Assembly: GCA_900542185.1 (NCBI GenBank)
Contig: UQMZ01000070.1
Span: forward strand, 1 to 11,131
Direction: 5' to 3'
Source of the DNA: an uncultured Bacteroidales bacterium
Lineage (GTDB): Bacteria; Bacteroidota; Bacteroidia; Bacteroidales; Muribaculaceae
DNA length: 11,131 nucleotides
Positions within the stretch are counted from its first letter, which is position 1, and every line of letters starts with the position of its first letter. Shown here piece by piece: positions 1 to 5,690 of the stretch. The position numbers were made by a program, and so were the translations under genes. The notes under the pieces were generated by a model. That model did not search any database and was not told where the DNA came from. It saw nothing but the letters and a program-made list of their open reading frames with translations.

Positions 1-42
1 GAGCGCTAGTCTCGTGGGCTCGGAGATGTGTATAAGAGACAG
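1..42 (+). other. Illumina Nextera adapter with i7 index (non-genomic)
   Basis: Bases 9-42 match the 34-base Nextera transposase read-2 adapter, including the 19-base mosaic end AGATGTGTATAAGAGACAG at 24-42. Bases 1-8 (GAGCGCTA) sit exactly where the i7 index lies in a library molecule, and from memory they are the reverse complement of Nextera XT index N723 (TAGCGCTC). This is untrimmed library sequence assembled onto the contig end. Genomic sequence begins at 43. Nothing upstream of 43 should be used to choose a start codon or infer a promoter. Confidence 0.97.
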
Positions 43-47
43 AGGGT

Positions 48-1394
48 ATGCTGAAACTCGCAGGCAGTGACCTGAAGGGTGCCGAGGCCTCGTTCAAGGA
101 GGCACAGAAGCTTTCGAAGAAGGATCCCCGTCTGGAGATAGCCATAGCACGTGCATATGAGGACGCTGATCCCGTGAAGTACGAGAAGCAGATTGCAAAG
201 TGCGTGGAGAAGGCCCGCAAGTACAATATGAAGAACCCCGCCATCTACGTGTTCGAGGGCGACCAGCTTCGCCTTAAGAAGGATGTGGGCGGTGCAGCCG
301 CAAAGTACGAGATGGCCAAGAACTACGATAAGAACGCTACGGAAGCTTACGTTAAGTATGCCAACCTGTTCACACGCGTAAATCCCGACTACGCCGTCAA
401 GATGCTTCAGGAGCTGCTGACAGTGAACCCGCAGTCCGCTCTCGGACAGCGTGAGCTGGCAAACGCCTACTATAACAAGAAGGACTATGCCAACGCCGTC
501 AAGCAGTATGGCGCATACGTAAACAACCCCAGCCACTTCGAGAGCGACGAGAACCGCTACGCGTTCCTGTTGTTCTACGGCGGTCAGTTCAAGGAGGGTT
601 ATGACTACGCCACCAAGCGTCTGCAGGAAGATCCCAGCGACTTCACCGCACAGCGTTATCAGTTCATGAACGCAGCACAGCTGCCCGACATGAAGGAGCA
701 GACCCTGGAACTGGCAGAGAAGCTGTACGCAGCCCACAAGGCAAACCCGGAGAAGAACAAGATGGCCATTATCGACTACACCCTGATAGCCGACGAGCTG
801 GACAAGGCTAAGCGCATTGACGAGGCTGTGGACGTTCTGAAGAACGGTATCGCCGCAAATCCCGACAACTCCAGCCTGGACAAGCAGCTTGCAATGGTTT
901 ACGTAGACAAGGGCGACCTGGTAAGCGCAGCCAACGCATACAAGCAGTATCTAGCCAAGACAGAGGAGCCTACCTACAACGACTACATACAGCAGGCTAC
1001 ATTCCTGTTCTACGCAGGCGTTCAGAGCAAGGACAATCCCGCCGAGGCAGACAAGTATTTCAATGAGGAGCGGGAGATACTTAACAAGGCAGCAGAGGCA
1101 TATCCCGGATTCTACAAGCCCAACAAGATGCGCGGTGACATAGACAAGCAGACTGCATCCGAGGCTGATGCACCCTCAGCAGCAGTGCCGATGTACACAA
1201 AGGCAATCGCCGAGTTCGAGAGCATCGAGCAACCCAGCAACGCCGCCATCAAGGACGCTTGCGACATGTACATGTACATGGGCAACTACTACATCAAAGG
1301 TGGTGACAACGCGAATGCCAAGGCTATGTTCAACAAGTATCTGCAGCTCCGTCCGAATGACGAGGCAGTCAGGAACTACGTGAATACGCTCTAA
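48..1394 (+). CDS. TPR-repeat protein, 5'-truncated
   Basis: The visible 448 residues are almost entirely helical and fit tetratricopeptide repeats, clearest around residues 131-160 (ending in an A-Y-Y-N-K-K-D-Y-A-N-A-V type pair), 250-304 and 405-439 (G-N-Y-Y-I-K-G-G-D...A-M-F-N-K-Y-L-Q-L-R-P-N). Such proteins act as protein-protein scaffolds; the partner cannot be told from sequence. The 5' end is missing: genomic sequence starts at 43, an in-frame TAA lies in the adapter at 33-35, and the Met at 48 has no upstream context, so it is probably internal. Any signal peptide would be in the missing part. From memory, Bacteroidales often carry a somewhat longer secreted TPR gene beside the exbB/exbD/tonB cluster, which fits its location, but here it converges on that cluster. 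The stop is TAA at 1392-1394, followed by a strong terminator. Confidence 0.85.
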   Translation: MLKLAGSDLKGAEASFKEAQKLSKKDPRLEIAIARAYEDADPVKYEKQIAKCVEKARKYNMKNPAIYVFEGDQLRLKKDVGGAAAKYEMAKNYDKNATEAYVKYANLFTRVNPDYAVKMLQELLTVNPQSALGQRELANAYYNKKDYANAVKQYGAYVNNPSHFESDENRYAFLLFYGGQFKEGYDYATKRLQEDPSDFTAQRYQFMNAAQLPDMKEQTLELAEKLYAAHKANPEKNKMAIIDYTLIADELDKAKRIDEAVDVLKNGIAANPDNSSLDKQLAMVYVDKGDLVSAANAYKQYLAKTEEPTYNDYIQQATFLFYAGVQSKDNPAEADKYFNEEREILNKAAEAYPGFYKPNKMRGDIDKQTASEADAPSAAVPMYTKAIAEFESIEQPSNAAIKDACDMYMYMGNYYIKGGDNANAKAMFNKYLQLRPNDEAVRNYVNTL

Positions 1395-1441
1395 GAATTA
1401 TTATCGTATATCCGGCTTTGCCGGATGCCGAACCAACACAT

Positions 1442-1481
1442 AAGTGCCGCGCGGACTTCGGACCGCGCGGCACTTTTATTT
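1442..1481 (+). terminator. Rho-independent terminator of the TPR gene
   Basis: A perfect 13-bp GC-rich stem (1442-1454 with 1463-1475) is capped by an A-A mismatch, one C-G pair and a TTCG tetraloop at 1457-1460, a very stable loop in RNA. The 3' arm runs into a T-rich tail (TTTTATTT). It lies about 50 bases past the TPR stop codon on the same strand. Confidence 0.92.
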
Positions 1482-1483
1482 AG

Positions 1484-1528
1484 GTTGGAGGAGTTGGAAA
1501 AGTTGGAGGAGTTGGAGGAGTTGGAGGA
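1484..1528. repeat. 9-bp tandem repeat, five units of GTTGGAGGA
   Basis: Five uninterrupted 9-base units run from 1484. Units 1, 3, 4 and 5 are identical (GTTGGAGGA) and unit 2 is GTTGGAAAA. The array begins four bases after the terminator tail and is followed by more purine-rich sequence to about 1560. It lies between convergent genes and no convincing reading frame uses it. Confidence 0.9.
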
Positions 1529-1564
1529 ATGGGCCGAGAGGGGGAGTAAGAGGAGTGGGCGATG

Positions 1565-1587
1565 CTGATAGCATCACACGCTATCAG
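1565..1587. other. Hairpin with a competing alternative fold
   Basis: CTGATAGC (1565-1572) and GCTATCAG (1580-1587) form a perfect 8-bp stem with a 7-base loop. The overlapping segment 1561-1575 can instead pair GATGCT with AGCATC around a 3-base loop, so the two folds exclude each other. No T-run follows on either strand, so it is not a standard terminator. Function unknown. Confidence 0.6.
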
Positions 1588-1627
1588 AGACCGTCATTAT
1601 TGTTATTAATCCCCATATCCTAATCAT

Positions 1628-1654
1628 CCCATTATTCCCATTATTCCCATTATT
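1628..1654. repeat. 9-bp tandem repeat, three units of CCCATTATT
   Basis: Three exact, uninterrupted copies of CCCATTATT. Read on the minus strand the unit is AATAATGGG, which in one frame encodes Ile-Met-Gly. It has the same period as, but a different sequence from, the array at 1484-1528 in the same intergenic region. Confidence 0.88.
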
Positions 1655-1800
1655 CTTACTTCTCTCGTTATTGCAATATCCTCATATCGCTCCCGGACTA
1701 ACATAGCTTCAATGTAGTTTGCAATGTTATGCGTAGTGAGGTAGCCTATTATCCCGATCCATTTATTCACTCAGAGATAGGTATAAAGCTCTTGTAGGTG

Positions 1801-1841
1801 TACAAAAATAATGGAGGGCAGCCCACTGGGAACTGCCCTCC
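1801..1841 (-). terminator. Terminator of the exbB-exbD-exbD-tonB operon
   Basis: On the minus strand GGAGGGCAG (1841-1833) pairs with CTGCCCTCC (1821-1813) as a perfect 9-bp stem with an 11-base loop, then a T-rich tail (ATTATTTTTG) at 1812-1802. It lies about 24 bases past the tonB stop codon, correctly oriented to end the operon. Confidence 0.92.
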
Positions 1842-1864
1842 ATCGATATGGAAAATCTCAGTAA

Positions 1865-2734
1865 TTACTGATTCTGAAGTTTGAATACCACGGGAAGGTT
1901 GAAGTAGCTTCGTACGGCTACACCATTGTTCTTACCGGGCTGCCACTTGGGCATCTTCTTTACGACGCGGAGAGCCTCGCGGTCCAGGTCCTTGTCAACA
2001 CCCTTAAGGATGGTGGCGGTACCGATAGAACCGTCCTTCTCAACGACGAACTTCACGATTACACGACCCTGAACATCGTTCTGCTGTGCTGTCTCAGGAT
2101 AGCGGACGTTCTGCGACAGCCACTTCATCAGCGCTGCCTGACCGCCGGGGAACTCAGCCTGCTGCTCAACGGCAACGAAGATCTCCTCCTCCTTGTGCTT
2201 CACCTCGGGCTCGGGTTCCTTTACCACTACCTGTTCCTGTACAGCCTTGAACTTGTCGGCGTCATCGCTACCTTCCTGAGTAACGACACCACGTGCGGTG
2301 TTGTCCTCTTTCTGGGTATCCATGTCCATCACCTCGTTCTTCACCTGGTCGGCGTCCACGATGGCGATCTGTGTTACCTGTACGGTAGCCAGCACCTCCT
2401 CGGGCACTGTGACTTCGGGCTGTTCGAACTTCTGTTCTTCGGGTTCTTCCTGCTCCTCTACCTCTTCTTCCTGGGCGATCTGAGCAGCCATCATTTTCTC
2501 GCGCTGTTCCTGGAGTTCCAGGGCAGCTTTCTCTGCACGGTATGCCGAGTATTTGTTAAGACCAAGGATGAGGCAGAACACCACAACCAGTCCCATGAGC
2601 ATGTAGAGCATAGCCATGTTGTGGCGTTTGTCGCTCTTCTTACGGATCTGGTATGCGCCGAATTCCTTGTTCTTCTCGGCAAATATTATATCATTCCATT
2701 CCCGTGATGTCAGATCTACGCTACTTTTAGCCAT
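1865..2734 (-). CDS. tonB: Energy transducer TonB
   Basis: TonB is the periplasm-spanning shaft that transmits proton-motive energy from ExbB/ExbD to TonB-dependent outer-membrane receptors. The 289-residue protein has an N-terminal cytoplasmic segment (D-L-T-S-R-E-W near residue 7, then K-N-K-E-F-G-A-Y) common in Bacteroidota TonB, and one membrane helix at about 40-59. An acidic Glu/Pro/Val-rich spacer covers about 75-190, and the C-terminal TonB domain about 190-287. That domain shows FPGG (195-198), R-Y-P (211-213), GRVIVKFVVEKDGSI (223-237), D-R-E-A-L-R-V-V (251-258), MPKWQPG (261-267) and a closing F-N-L-P-V-V-F-K-L. It is the last gene of the operon, 34 bases after the upstream exbD, with a terminator just beyond. 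The start is ATG at 2734-2732 with only a weak Shine-Dalgarno, usual for the phylum. The acidic spacer is unlike the Pro-Lys spacer of E. coli TonB. Confidence 0.95.
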   Translation of the reverse strand: MAKSSVDLTSREWNDIIFAEKNKEFGAYQIRKKSDKRHNMAMLYMLMGLVVVFCLILGLNKYSAYRAEKAALELQEQREKMMAAQIAQEEEVEEQEEPEEQKFEQPEVTVPEEVLATVQVTQIAIVDADQVKNEVMDMDTQKEDNTARGVVTQEGSDDADKFKAVQEQVVVKEPEPEVKHKEEEIFVAVEQQAEFPGGQAALMKWLSQNVRYPETAQQNDVQGRVIVKFVVEKDGSIGTATILKGVDKDLDREALRVVKKMPKWQPGKNNGVAVRSYFNLPVVFKLQNQ

Positions 2735-2768
2735 TTTCAGTCTGCTTTAAAGGTTAATAAATCCAACA

Positions 2769-3545
2769 TTACTTATGATGACGATTCTGATAGTCGATGA
2801 CCATTACGGAGTCAACCTTGGTCATGTTATCGATCTGATACTTGGAGATGGAGTTGATCTGCATCTCGTCGAGCACCTGCACGAGGCTGCCGTAGGAAGC
2901 CTGGGGCGTAGACTTGATGATGATGACGGGTTTCTTCAGGTTCTCATCCTTGCGGACCTTGGAAGCTGCCTCGTCGTAAGCTGCCTGGGCCTTTTCGCGG
3001 CCGTCGGCTGTCTCAAGGCTGCCGAAACCGCCGCTGGCGTATTTCTCCTTGAGCTTGTTCACCTCGGTGAGCACTTCCTTGTTTCGCTGTTGGATAATCT
3101 CGCGAATACCGCGGGCTTTGCCTGACTTCTCGTCATTAGTGAGGAACTCCGATTCCTGAAGGTTATTGTTTGCTGCTATCTGCTCGGGGTTGGAGCCGAT
3201 GCCTGCATCGCCGCCAGGCTTACCGAAATAGTAGTAAACAACAGGCACTACCTTGCCGTTGACTGTATCGACATCGAACGATCCGGTCTTGCGCTTGGCG
3301 TCGAGGATGATGGTCACTGCATCGTCGGCCGATGCCTGCGACATGTTCTCGACATTGTCAACCTTCTCGTTCGAGGGCAAGGCTATACTAAGAGTTTGCG
3401 ATTTGATCATTGTCGTACAGAGCATGAAGAACGTGATAAGCAACATGTTCATGTCGACCATCGGCGTGAAATCCACGCGGATCTGCATTTTTTTCTGGTG
3501 GTTTTTGCCTTTGCCGCCTCCACCATTTTGCTGAACTTCTGCCAT
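2769..3545 (-). CDS. exbD: ExbD-family proton-channel subunit (second copy)
   Basis: ExbD subunits sit inside the ExbB pentamer and couple proton flow to TonB. This 258-residue copy has a basic Gly/Lys-rich cytoplasmic start, then the signature V-D-F-T-P-M-V-D-M-N-M-L-L-I-T-F-F-M-L at 24-42; Asp31 aligns with the essential proton-binding Asp25 of E. coli ExbD. One membrane helix spans about 29-47. The C-terminal 50 residues (PVIIIKSTPQASYGSLVQVL... onward) match the canonical periplasmic ExbD fold. Between helix and fold lies an extra stretch of roughly 100 residues, partly a charged predicted coiled coil (about 145-200), which makes the protein nearly twice the length of E. coli ExbD (141). 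It starts 4 bases after the stop of the first exbD, implying tight co-translation. Confidence 0.93.
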   Translation of the reverse strand: MAEVQQNGGGGKGKNHQKKMQIRVDFTPMVDMNMLLITFFMLCTTMIKSQTLSIALPSNEKVDNVENMSQASADDAVTIILDAKRKTGSFDVDTVNGKVVPVVYYYFGKPGGDAGIGSNPEQIAANNNLQESEFLTNDEKSGKARGIREIIQQRNKEVLTEVNKLKEKYASGGFGSLETADGREKAQAAYDEAASKVRKDENLKKPVIIIKSTPQASYGSLVQVLDEMQINSISKYQIDNMTKVDSVMVIDYQNRHHK

Positions 3546-3549
3546 TGTC

Positions 3550-4275
3550 TTATTCTTCTGCGCCCTTTAGAGCGGTCAATAACGTAAACTTATTCATATG
3601 GATAGTCTGCAGATTATCCATAATCATGTGGATAATTTCGAACGAAGTGTTCTGGTCAGCCTTGATTGCGACGCCGGAACCATCCTTGATGGCCGAGGCG
3701 AGGTTATCGTTGTCGGTCTGACGCATCGCTTTCATCCACATCTGGAACTCATTGGGAGTCTGGTCGTTCTGATTCCAGTTGACGGGGATGCCTGTAGTGT
3801 GGCTCGGATTGCCGTCGGAACCGTCAAGCCATTTATCCATGGCTGTCTGGCCTTCCTGCTGCGAGGCAAGATTCAGGAATTCGCCCATCTGTGTCAAAGG
3901 AACGCCGAAAGTTCCCAACTTGCTGAAGGCATATTTCTGCTCCGGTGTGAAGCTGATCTTGTTCTTATGTGACTCGTTGTAGATCTCGCTGACCTTGTCG
4001 AGAAGCGCCATACGCATCTTCTCGTTGCTCCAGTTCTTGGAGGTGTCATTGTTCATCGAGAGCCAGACCTTCCCTTCGGGATTGACCAATACCTGAACGT
4101 AGTTGGTTTCCTGCACCTTTTCCGGGGACACCGAAGGAGGCGTGATAACCTGAGTCGGTTCCTTGGAAAGGAAGGTTGATGTCAGCATGAAGAAGGTAAG
4201 CAGCAGCACCGTCACATCACTCATCGCGGTCATGTCGATGAATGTGCTCTTCTTGGCTATTTTTACTCTTCCCAT
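3550..4275 (-). CDS. exbD: ExbD-family proton-channel subunit (first copy)
   Basis: This second ExbD-type protein of the same operon has 241 residues. The signature is F-I-D-M-T-A-M-S-D-V-T-V-L-L-L-T-F-F-M-L at 12-31, with Asp20 in the position of the essential proton carrier, and one membrane helix spans about 18-37. The C-terminal part (VAIKADQNTSFEIIHMIMD and following) matches the ExbD periplasmic domain. As in its neighbour, a long insertion (about 75-185) lies between the helix and this domain; it is Asn/Trp/Met-rich and does not resemble the charged insertion of the other copy. The two paralogues are therefore diverged and may have separate roles or form a heterodimer (inference). It lies 46 bases after exbB and 4 bases before the next exbD. 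Start ATG 4275-4273. Confidence 0.92.
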   Translation of the reverse strand: MGRVKIAKKSTFIDMTAMSDVTVLLLTFFMLTSTFLSKEPTQVITPPSVSPEKVQETNYVQVLVNPEGKVWLSMNNDTSKNWSNEKMRMALLDKVSEIYNESHKNKISFTPEQKYAFSKLGTFGVPLTQMGEFLNLASQQEGQTAMDKWLDGSDGNPSHTTGIPVNWNQNDQTPNEFQMWMKAMRQTDNDNLASAIKDGSGVAIKADQNTSFEIIHMIMDNLQTIHMNKFTLLTALKGAEE

Positions 4276-4321
4276 TTTTGCTGTCTGTTTAATCGGTTTT
4301 ACAATTCGTTGACTGCCGCAA

Positions 4322-5182
4322 TTATTTGTGGGTAGCGGCGTAAGTAGCTACGATGGAGAAACCGATTTCGTCGATAGCGTAGGTAAGGTTGTCGATCTTG
4401 TTGGTGAAGAAGTTGTAGGAGATAACAGCGAAAGCACCAGTCATAATACCGAATGCGGTGTTGACAAGGGCCTCGGAGATACCGGTAGACAGCTCGGTCG
4501 AGTCAGGCGAACCGGAAGCGGCCAGAGCCTGGAACGACTTGATCATACCCATTACAGTACCGAGAAGTCCGACCAGAGTACCGAGAGTTGTCATTGTAGC
4601 GATGATGGGGAGGTTCTGCGACAGACCGGGCATCTCGAGGGCTGTAGCCTCCTCAACCTCGTTGCGGAGGGTGGTCAGCTTCTGCTCTTTGCTCAGGGTG
4701 TCGTTGGCTTCCATCTCCTTGTACTTAACCAGAGTGTTGTAAACTACAGATGCAACAGAGCCTTTCTGAGTCTTGCAACGCTTCATGGCGCCGTCGATGT
4801 TGCCGGCAGCCAGGTCAGCCTTGATGTCAGCGACGAACTTGGTGGTGTTGCCCTTGCCGCTTGCGCTCTTGATGGCGATCCAACGCTCGATCGACAGAAC
4901 GATAACGGTGAGAAGAAGGGTCATCAGGATAGGCACGATGAAACCGCCCTTGTAAACGGTACCGGCCAGGTTCAGCGGGTGGCCTGCCGGGTCATTGCCC
5001 TCGAAGTTGCCGGGAGCACCCATTCCGAACAGGAAGATGCATACTGCAACGACTGCGCATGCGATGATCACGATGAACGCGTTGCGGATGCCGCGTACGT
5101 TGCTGATCTTCTCTTCTTTCTTCACTTTGGCAGCGGCCGTAGTCGCTTTAGGCTGGGGAGCCATAGGTTTCTGAGATTCCAT
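4322..5182 (-). CDS. exbB: MotA/TolQ/ExbB proton-channel family protein
   Basis: ExbB forms the pentameric inner-membrane channel around ExbD that powers TonB. The 286 residues begin with a Lys/Ala-rich cytoplasmic tail. Hydrophobic helices follow at about 34-54 and 80-98 (ending L-S-I-E-R-W), then a cytoplasmic domain at 100-188, and helices at about 192-216 and 236-260. The family signature is in the last two: T-T-L-G-T-L-V-G-L-L-G-T-V-M-G-M-I-K-S-F at 198-217 and LSTGISEALVNTAFGIMTGA at 231-250. E. coli ExbB has three membrane helices; the extra N-terminal one here would give four. It is the first gene of the operon. The ATG at 5182-5180 is preceded by a weak AAAAGAG, and the likely promoter lies about 230 bases further upstream. 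Confidence 0.95.
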   Translation of the reverse strand: MESQKPMAPQPKATTAAAKVKKEEKISNVRGIRNAFIVIIACAVVAVCIFLFGMGAPGNFEGNDPAGHPLNLAGTVYKGGFIVPILMTLLLTVIVLSIERWIAIKSASGKGNTTKFVADIKADLAAGNIDGAMKRCKTQKGSVASVVYNTLVKYKEMEANDTLSKEQKLTTLRNEVEEATALEMPGLSQNLPIIATMTTLGTLVGLLGTVMGMIKSFQALAASGSPDSTELSTGISEALVNTAFGIMTGAFAVISYNFFTNKIDNLTYAIDEIGFSIVATYAATHK

Positions 5183-5403
5183 ACTCTTTTAATTAGTTTT
5201 GTTTTTTGGTTTGTGTGTATAGATTAGTTTGTATTTCTTCCAACGTCAATGACTCCGCACGGAGTCTCTATGTCTTTTTTATAATATCCGGTTATTAAAT
5301 TTTTAAGGATAGCTGCGAAACCTCTCAGCATTCCCGTTCTGTATAGTCGTTAAGTCGTCATGCACTGCCTCGGAGTCTCATAGTCGCTACGGTGTTGACA
5401 ACC
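5183..5403 (-). promoter_or_regulatory. Long 5' leader of the exbB operon
   Basis: If the promoter at 5410-5439 is correct, the transcript has an untranslated leader of about 220 bases. It contains a 6-bp hairpin GACTCC/GGAGTC with a 4-base loop (5251-5266). It also holds an imperfect 15-base direct repeat: 5260-5274 and 5371-5385 share CGGAGTCTC, and 12 of 15 bases match. No open frame of useful length and no known riboswitch class is recognisable. A regulatory role is inferred only from length and structure. Confidence 0.4.
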
Positions 5404-5409
5404 CGAATG

Positions 5410-5439
5410 CAAAGTTACTGAATTTTTCAAAAAATCAAA
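5410..5439 (-). promoter_or_regulatory. Bacteroidota-type promoter for the exbB operon
   Basis: On the minus strand TAACTTTG (5417-5410) is an exact match to the Bacteroidota -7 consensus TAnnTTTG. TTTG (5439-5436) lies 18 bases upstream as the -33 element. The surroundings are strongly AT-rich. Transcription would start near 5403. Confidence 0.75.
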
Positions 5440-5520
5440 TATCTTATCCCGATTTTTTAGCAAGAAACGCAAAATTTTATAATAATTTTAGAATTTCCGT
5501 CTTAAAATCGGAAATATTTA

Positions 5521-5577
5521 ATGGTTTTGCGGTAAAATTACCGGTAAAATTTGCGGGTAAAAATTCCGGGAAACCAT
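5521..5577. repeat. Short degenerate direct repeats inside an inverted repeat
   Basis: Three related units, GCGGTAAAATTA (5529-5540), CCGGTAAAATTT (5541-5552) and GCGGGTAAAAATT (5553-5565), lie in tandem. They are bracketed by a perfect 7-base inverted repeat, ATGGTTT (5521-5527) and AAACCAT (5571-5577). The block lies between the pgk terminator and the exbB promoter, about 80 bases upstream of the -33 element, where a regulator could bind. No known operator is recognised. Confidence 0.55.
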
Positions 5578-5611
5578 AACGTCGCAGTCCTTCGTTCAGG
5601 CCGTGGCGGCA

Positions 5612-5659
5612 AGATAGATAAAAGCAGGAGAGTGCGCCGACGTGGTCGGCACACTCTCC
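5612..5659 (-). terminator. Terminator of pgk
   Basis: On the minus strand a 15-bp stem (5659-5645 with 5641-5627) closes a 3-base loop. Its single non-Watson-Crick position is a U-G wobble in minus-strand RNA but a C-A mismatch in plus-strand RNA, which supports minus-strand use. A T-rich tail (CTTTTATCT) follows. It lies about 30 bases past the pgk stop. Confidence 0.9.
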
Positions 5660-5690
5660 GATATATATAGCTTAGCTTGGGGGATTCTTA

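Larger units (their letters stand above)
1395..1864. other. Convergent intergenic region
   Basis: This 470-base gap separates the TPR gene (plus) from tonB (minus). It holds the TPR-gene terminator, two 9-bp tandem arrays, a hairpin at 1565-1587 and the tonB-operon terminator. The only open frame of note is a 48-codon minus-strand one at 1624-1770 starting with GTG; it ends in an Ile-Met-Gly repeat made by the tandem array and is not called as a gene. No tRNA or other RNA gene is recognisable. Confidence 0.7.

Noticed and set aside
6..737. 243-residue minus-strand open frame over the TPR gene
   Set aside because: It is antisense to a clear TPR coding sequence and its first-read end lies in the Nextera adapter; its composition (Leu/Val/Cys-rich) is typical of a shadow frame.
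2195..2707. 170-residue plus-strand open frame opposite tonB
   Set aside because: It is antisense to an unambiguous TonB; the Leu/Phe/His-rich sequence is the mirror of Glu/Lys codons, with no recognisable motif.
4328..5227. 299-residue plus-strand open frame opposite exbB
   Set aside because: It is longer than exbB itself but shows no membrane helices or motifs, whereas the minus strand has the full ExbB signature; it results from codon bias.
5251..5280. Plus-strand terminator (GACTCC/GGAGTC hairpin then a T-run)
   Set aside because: The T-run begins about seven bases after a short 6-bp stem and no plus-strand gene lies upstream; it is more likely part of the exbB leader on the minus strand.
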